Source: Buttiauxella brennerae ATCC 51605
GTDB taxonomy: Bacteria > Pseudomonadota > Gammaproteobacteria > Enterobacterales > Enterobacteriaceae
Reading direction: 5' to 3'
DNA: 64,000 bases
Assembly: GCF_001654925.1 (NCBI RefSeq)
Contig: NZ_LXER01000005.1
Span: 62,001-126,000, forward strand
Shown: positions 59,788 to 64,000 of the stretch, piece by piece
Numbering within the stretch: the first letter of the stretch is position 1
Layout: every line of letters starts with the position of its first letter
Notes under the pieces: generated by a model
What the model was told of the DNA's origin: nothing
What the model saw: only the letters and a program-made list of their open reading frames with translations
Databases searched by the model: none
Program-made: the position numbers and the translations under genes

Positions 59788-60267
59788 TTACCAAAAACTA
59801 ATCCCATCCTGGGAGAGATGTTCTAAAACTTTTGCCACGCGTTGTCCATCCGGGAACGCGCAGTCAGGCGCAATTTCCAGCAGTGGAACCAGCATAAACG
59901 CGCGGTTCTTCATATCGTAGTGCGGCACGGTCAGCGTTGGCGTCGCAATGGTCAAATGGCCGAACAGCATGATGTCGAGATCCAACGTGCGTGGCCCCCA
60001 GCGCTCAGCTTTGCGCACGCGACCATGCTCAAGCTCAATACGTTGAGTATGAGCCAGGAGTGCTTCAGGAGACAGTTCGGTTTCCAGTGCCACAGCAGCG
60101 TTCAGATAATCAGGTTGGTCTTGCGGGCCGAGCGGCGGGGTGCGGTAGTACGAGGAAGTTGCAACCACCCGGCTTTGCGGGATGGTTGCAATGGCGTTCA
60201 GCGCTTGAGTCACTTGCTCAAGCGGCGACGCCTGGTTGCTGCCGAGTGCGATGTACGCAAGCGTCAT
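59788..60267 (-). CDS. folK: HPPK, dihydropterin pyrophosphokinase FolK
   Basis: Transfers pyrophosphate from ATP to 6-hydroxymethyl-dihydropterin in folate synthesis. 159 residues as in E. coli. The signature [15 protein letters not shown] carries the two Mg-binding aspartates; [13 protein letters not shown] and [19 protein letters not shown] are typical. The start overlaps the pcnB stop by four bases (ATGA), so translation is coupled. Confidence 0.97.
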   Translation of the reverse strand: MTLAYIALGSNQASPLEQVTQALNAIATIPQSRVVATSSYYRTPPLGPQDQPDYLNAAVALETELSPEALLAHTQRIELEHGRVRKAERWGPRTLDLDIMLFGHLTIATPTLTVPHYDMKNRAFMLVPLLEIAPDCAFPDGQRVAKVLEHLSQDGISFW

Positions 60268-61661
60268 GCACTTCCACCGCTGCGTGGAGCACGCTTGCGT
60301 GGGCGACGATGACGACGGCGAACCGCAGGTTCATCACCTAACACATCGAGCATATCTTTCTGCGCAGGCGGTGCCGCAACCTGGAATTCACCCCACCATT
60401 TGGTCAGGCGCAGCAATTCCTGGTTATTTTCCACTTCAGCACGCAGTGCCAGTAGATCGTAGGCCGCACGGAATTTAGGGTGCTCCATCAGCTTCCAGGC
60501 GCGTTTGCCCTGACGGCGTGACAGGCGAAGCTGCAAGCCCCAGATATCTCGTACCAGCGTGGTGATGCGTTTTGGAATCGCCAGCGCACGGCAGGCCTCA
60601 TCCAGAACTTCGTTCATCGCCAGTGCAAAGGCGTCCATATAGGCAAGACCGCTTTCCTGAGTCAGCTTTTGAGCCATCTCCAGTTGCGGATACCAGAATA
60701 TGGCAGAGAACAAGAAGGCCGGGTTAACGCGCATGTCGTTTTGAATGCGGTTATCGGTATTCTTCAGCACCTGAGCAATCATCAGCTCCATCGGGCTGTC
60801 ACCCTGCTCGGTAAAGTAGCGGGTGATGGTCGGGAATAACGGCTGGAACAGCTGATATTCACGCAGTAATTCATAAGTTGGATAACCGTGACCGGCTTGC
60901 AGAAGTTTCAGTGACTCTTCAAACAAACGTGCTGGTGGCACATCGTTAATCAAGGTGGCTAAGCGCGGAATAGGTTCACCGGTTTCCGGGCTAATCGTCA
61001 TATTCAGCTTGGCAGCAAAGCGCACTGCACGCAGCATACGTACAGGATCTTCACGGTAGCGCGTTTCAGGGTCGCCAATCAGACGGATAACGCCATTGCG
61101 TAAATCACGCAGGCCACCGACATAATCGCGCACAGAGAAATCAGCCACGCTGTAATAGAGGCTGTTGATCGTGAAATCGCGGCGTTGAGCATCTTCTTCG
61201 ATGGAACCAAAGATGTTGTCGCGCAGCAGCATGCCGTTTTGACCAGTCTGCGAAGTCTGTTTGTCAGACTTCTGCTCTTCGTGGTGCCCACGGAAAGTGG
61301 CGACTTCAATGATTTCCGGCCCAAACATCACGTGTGCCAGGCGGAAGCGACGACCCACAAGACGGCAGTTGCGGAACAGTTTACGCACCTGATCCGGTGT
61401 GGCGCTGGTCGTGACATCAAAGTCTTTCGGCTGCTTGCCGAGCAAAAGGTCACGGACACCGCCGCCGACGAGGTATGCCTCGTAGCCTGCTTTGTTCAGA
61501 CGATAGAGCACCTTGAGGGCATTTTCACTGATATCTTTGCGGGACAGAGCGTGCTGGTCACGCGGAATAACCGTGATTTGCGGGAGATCTTCACTCTCCT
61601 CGACCACGACGTCATCGCGGTTAAGCACCTTGCGGCAAAAATTAGCGACTCGGGTAAAAAT
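60264..61661 (-). CDS. pcnB: Poly(A) polymerase I PcnB (ATT start)
   Basis: Adds 3' poly(A) tails to RNA, promoting decay and controlling ColE1-type plasmid copy number. No ATG or GTG lies at the conserved N-terminus; ATT at 61659-61661 gives (M)[16 protein letters not shown], 465 residues as in E. coli, where AUU initiation is documented. GAGGTG lies just upstream. A TTG at 61682 is the only alternative in frame. The nucleotidyltransferase motif is [20 protein letters not shown]; the C-terminus is very basic ([13 protein letters not shown]). The rare start should keep expression low. Confidence 0.93.
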   Translation of the reverse strand: MFTRVANFCRKVLNRDDVVVEESEDLPQITVIPRDQHALSRKDISENALKVLYRLNKAGYEAYLVGGGVRDLLLGKQPKDFDVTTSATPDQVRKLFRNCRLVGRRFRLAHVMFGPEIIEVATFRGHHEEQKSDKQTSQTGQNGMLLRDNIFGSIEEDAQRRDFTINSLYYSVADFSVRDYVGGLRDLRNGVIRLIGDPETRYREDPVRMLRAVRFAAKLNMTISPETGEPIPRLATLINDVPPARLFEESLKLLQAGHGYPTYELLREYQLFQPLFPTITRYFTEQGDSPMELMIAQVLKNTDNRIQNDMRVNPAFLFSAIFWYPQLEMAQKLTQESGLAYMDAFALAMNEVLDEACRALAIPKRITTLVRDIWGLQLRLSRRQGKRAWKLMEHPKFRAAYDLLALRAEVENNQELLRLTKWWGEFQVAAPPAQKDMLDVLGDEPAVRRRHRRPRKRAPRSGGSA

Positions 61662-61745
61662 AGTACACCTCGGCAGTGTCAATCATAGGGACAAAAAAAA
61701 CAGCGGCTAATCATAGCTCAGTGCGTGGCATTTGAGAATGCGTAT

Positions 61746-62612
61746 TCACGCCGAGCCTGGCATTACGGCCTTCAATGACCAGGTTTGCACCGCCTGATGT
61801 AGCAACTCGCTTAACGTTAAATCTTGCCAATGGGCAATTTCTGGCTGATTTAAAAACGCCAGCGCGGCATGAATAACAGGCCGTGGATCGCCTTGTGCCA
61901 GGGCTGGCGCGTGATTCTGCTTCGATAATTTTGCGCCATGCTCATTGAGCACTAAGGGCAAATGCACGTAATCAGGTATCGTCCAGCCAAATTGTTGATA
62001 CAGCGAAATTTGTCGCACGGTTGGCTCAATTAAATCTGCGCCACGCACAATTTCGCTCACACCCTGATAGTTATCGTCCACGACTACAGCAAGATTATAG
62101 GCAAATAACCCATCACGGCGGTGAATGATAAAATCTTCGCGCGCCAGTTGCTCGTCGGCAATTAACGTTCCGTGAAGTTTATCTTCAAAACGTAATATCG
62201 GGTGCTGTTGCACAAAGCGCAGAGCGGCATTATCTGGCCCGTGGTTTAACGTGCGGCAATGGCCATCGTAGAAACCGCCAATTTGTTGAATACGGCTGCG
62301 AGTACAGGTGCAGTAATAACTCAAACCTTGTTGTTGCAGGAAGGAAAGTGCTTCACGGTAGGCTTCGTGCCGTTGAGATTGCCACAAAACCTCGCCATCC
62401 CAATGCAAGCCGTAATGTTCCAGTTGCCGCAATATGGTGGTGGCAGCCCCCGGGACTTCACGCGGTGGGTCGATATCTTCAATGCGAACCAGCCACTGGC
62501 CCTGTTGTGAACGTGCTTGCAGGTAGCTGCCGAGTGCGGCAATAAGCGAGCCGAAATGGAGTTCACCTGAAGGTGAGGGAGCGAAGCGCCCGATGTAGTG
62601 GGATGAATTCAT
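61746..62612 (-). CDS. gluQ: Glutamyl-queuosine tRNA(Asp) synthetase GluQ
   Basis: Attaches glutamate to queuosine in the tRNA-Asp anticodon; derived from the catalytic half of GluRS. 288 residues. The HIGH-like motif is in [20 protein letters not shown], the KMSKS-like motif in [12 protein letters not shown], and a zinc site in [10 protein letters not shown]. No good ribosome site precedes the ATG. It lies downstream of dksA with a terminator between, the known arrangement in E. coli and Shigella. Confidence 0.95.
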   Translation of the reverse strand: MNSSHYIGRFAPSPSGELHFGSLIAALGSYLQARSQQGQWLVRIEDIDPPREVPGAATTILRQLEHYGLHWDGEVLWQSQRHEAYREALSFLQQQGLSYYCTCTRSRIQQIGGFYDGHCRTLNHGPDNAALRFVQQHPILRFEDKLHGTLIADEQLAREDFIIHRRDGLFAYNLAVVVDDNYQGVSEIVRGADLIEPTVRQISLYQQFGWTIPDYVHLPLVLNEHGAKLSKQNHAPALAQGDPRPVIHAALAFLNQPEIAHWQDLTLSELLHQAVQTWSLKAVMPGSA

Positions 62613-62640
62613 ATTTGCTGCGGTAGGCCAGAAATAAATA

Positions 62641-62661
62641 AGGCGGGAGAATCTCCCGCCT
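62641..62661 (-). terminator. dksA-gluQ intergenic terminator
   Basis: AGGCGGGAG-AAT-CTCCCGCCT, a nine-base GC-rich stem between the dksA stop and the gluQ start. On the minus strand it is followed by TATTTATTT. Readthrough would supply gluQ. Confidence 0.8.
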
Positions 62662-62686
62662 TTGAAAGTGATGAAATCGCGAGCTG

Positions 62687-63142
62687 TTAGCCAGCCATTT
62701 GTTTTTCGCGAATTTCTGCCAACGTTTTGCAGTCAATGCACAAATCAGCTGTCGGACGAGCTTCGAGACGGCGAATGCCGATTTCAACACCACAGGATTC
62801 GCAGAAACCGAAATCTTCGTCTTCTACTTTCTTGAGGGTCTTCTCGATTTTCTTGATCAGTTTACGTTCCCTGTCACGGTTACGCAGTTCGAGGCTGAAC
62901 TCTTCTTCCTGGGCTGCACGGTCTACCGGATCCGGGAAGTTTGCTGCTTCATCCTGCATATGCGTTACCGTGCGATCAACTTCATCCATAAGTTGGCTAC
63001 GCCAGGCTTCAAGAATTAGCTTGAAGTGCGACAGCTGGGCTTCGTTCATATACTCTTCGCCCGCTTTCACCTGATATGGCTCCACCCCAGCGATGGCGAG
63101 GATACTCAGGGACGATGTTTTACGCTTTTGCCCTTCTTGCAT
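62687..63142 (-). CDS. dksA: RNA polymerase-binding transcription factor DksA
   Basis: Works with ppGpp at RNA polymerase in the stringent response. ATG 63142 ([20 protein letters not shown]) preceded by AAGGAG gives 151 residues as in E. coli; the ORF's first ATG 18 bases upstream is not used. The coiled-coil tip has [11 protein letters not shown] with the two key aspartates; the C-terminal zinc finger is CESCGVEIG...CIDCKTL. Confidence 0.98.
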   Translation of the reverse strand: MQEGQKRKTSSLSILAIAGVEPYQVKAGEEYMNEAQLSHFKLILEAWRSQLMDEVDRTVTHMQDEAANFPDPVDRAAQEEEFSLELRNRDRERKLIKKIEKTLKKVEDEDFGFCESCGVEIGIRRLEARPTADLCIDCKTLAEIREKQMAG

Positions 63143-63442
63143 GTTGTTTCTCCTTAACACGCACTATCGGTCCCCTGGTAGGGGGAAAATCAGGCCGCTA
63201 TAAATAGCAGATGCTTTTCAGGATGGCAATTATATAAATTCCTCTCTTGACAAGCCTGTGAAGAAAAGCGTATTTACGCGAGCCACCAGCACACAAAACA
63301 GACAAACATTAATACCCTTCATACTTCCTTCGAGCTGCATCCATGTTGGCGGCGTTTACTCGCTCAAATCACTGATTTGAGTAAGTTCATCGGGGCTTAT
63401 TCACTTGCCGCCGCGATGTAACTCGAATTATTTCGGGTACTC
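63143..63442. promoter_or_regulatory. sfsA-dksA gap: dksA promoter region and ERIC-like repeat
   Basis: 300 bases without a gene. The left 170 bases hold the dksA leader and promoter region, with TATAAT on the minus strand at 63229-63234. The right part is the ERIC-like element at 63313-63439. No small ORF with a ribosome site was seen. Confidence 0.6.
63313..63439. repeat. ERIC-like element (127 bases)
   Basis: Starts TACCC and ends GGGTA and is 127 bases long, the length of the enterobacterial ERIC/IRU repeat. It contains the ERIC-like blocks GGCGGCGTTTACTCGC and CACTTGCCGCC...ACTCGAATTATTTCGGGTA. The centre CTCAAATC-ACT-GATTTGAG is a perfect hairpin that differs from the classical ERIC centre. 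It lies three bases after the sfsA stop. Confidence 0.75.
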
Positions 63443-64000
63443 TTAAATCAAACAAACAGGTAACGGCGAGGTTAGACTCAAGCCTTTGTCCGAAAGTTCT
63501 GCCTTATAAGCAATAATTTCAACACCGCATTGTTGCGCTTCGCATAACAACTGCGCGTACTTTGCATCAACGTGGCGTGCCGGGGAAACTTGAGTGATAC
63601 CCGAATGCAATACAGCAAATAACAGCACTGCGCGTTCACCCTGCGAAACCACGTTCATCAATTCCCGCAAATGCTTTTGCCCTCGCAGGCTTACGGCGTC
63701 CGGGAAATAGCCACAACCTTGTTGTGATAACGTTACTGATTTTACTTCAATATAGCAGTTAACCTTACAATCTGCTTGCAACATAAAATCAATGCGGCTG
63801 CGTTCTGCACCGTACTTCACTTCACTTTTTATTGTGGTGTAACCCATTAGTTCTGCAATGGTTTCTGATTCTAATGCTTCTTTCGTCACCGTATTCGCAC
63901 GTAGCGTATTGACGCAAATAAACTCGCCATTTTGGGTCTGCGTCATTTCCCAGGTATTCGGGTACTTTCGGGTCGGATTATCTGACGTTGAATACCACAC
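63443..64000 (-). CDS. sfsA: SfsA, C-terminal part (cut by window edge)
   Basis: DNA-binding / sugar fermentation stimulation protein family with a nuclease-like fold. The last 185 residues are present; the N-terminal ~50 residues lie beyond the window. Conserved blocks are [48 protein letters not shown] and [18 protein letters not shown], the first two resembling the PD-(D/E)xK core. Close to E. coli SfsA throughout. Role remains poorly defined. Confidence 0.93.
   Translation of the reverse strand: MWYSTSDNPTRKYPNTWEMTQTQNGEFICVNTLRANTVTKEALESETIAELMGYTTIKSEVKYGAERSRIDFMLQADCKVNCYIEVKSVTLSQQGCGYFPDAVSLRGQKHLRELMNVVSQGERAVLLFAVLHSGITQVSPARHVDAKYAQLLCEAQQCGVEIIAYKAELSDKGLSLTSPLPVCLI

Overview
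This window is a stretch of enterobacterial chromosome matching, gene for gene over most of its length, the E. coli region from murF to sfsA (the '2-minute' region). Near-identical protein sequences, the E. coli-like gene order, and REP-like and ERIC-like repeats place it in the Enterobacteriaceae. Differences in accessory content (an arabinoxylan module, a DUF2950 gene, a DUF721 gene, no speED at its usual place) argue against Escherichia or Salmonella. A Buttiauxella-like relative is possible, but I cannot prove the genus.

Layout. 1-11748 (+): 3' half of the division and cell wall cluster, murF'-mraY-murD-ftsW-murG-murC-ddlB-ftsQ-ftsA-ftsZ-lpxC, tightly packed with overlapping starts and stops. 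11757-16047: a DUF721 (DciA-like) gene facing lpxC, then secM-secA and mutT. 16044-22986: yacG, zapD and coaE (-), guaC (+), and the type IV pilus genes hofC, hofB and ppdD with nadC (-). 23069-24483: ampD-ampE (+). 24553-30231 (-): an accessory sugar module of two transporter plus GH43 glycosidase pairs, inserted between ampE and aroP. 30408-39404: aroP (-), then pdhR-aceE-aceF-lpd (+), the pyruvate dehydrogenase operon with its repressor. 39455-42056 (-): yacH (DUF3300) and a DUF2950 gene. 42531-45689: acnB and yacL. 45728-48181 (-): a coiled-coil FKBP-like protein, a lipoprotein and yacC; the first two sit where E. coli has speD-speE. 48338-57534: cueO (+), gcd (-), hpt (+), can (-), yadGH, yadI and yadE (+). 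57609-64000 (-): panD, panC, panB, folK, pcnB, gluQ, dksA and the 3' part of sfsA.

How the genes work together. The first block makes lipid II, polymerises septal peptidoglycan and builds the Z-ring; lpxC commits to lipid A. SecM senses export and controls secA. PdhR controls its own operon through a clear operator at 32270-32286. The sugar module should import xylo- or arabino-oligosaccharides and hydrolyse them in the cytoplasm, because neither GH43 enzyme has a signal peptide. panB, panC and panD make pantothenate and beta-alanine, and coaE completes coenzyme A.

No tRNA, rRNA, CRISPR array, intact transposon or prophage was seen. The most interesting points are the FKBP/lipoprotein pair in place of speED, the retained DUF721 gene, a long hairpin in the aceE leader, a perfect CRP site over the gcd promoter, and the duplicated transporter/GH43 module.
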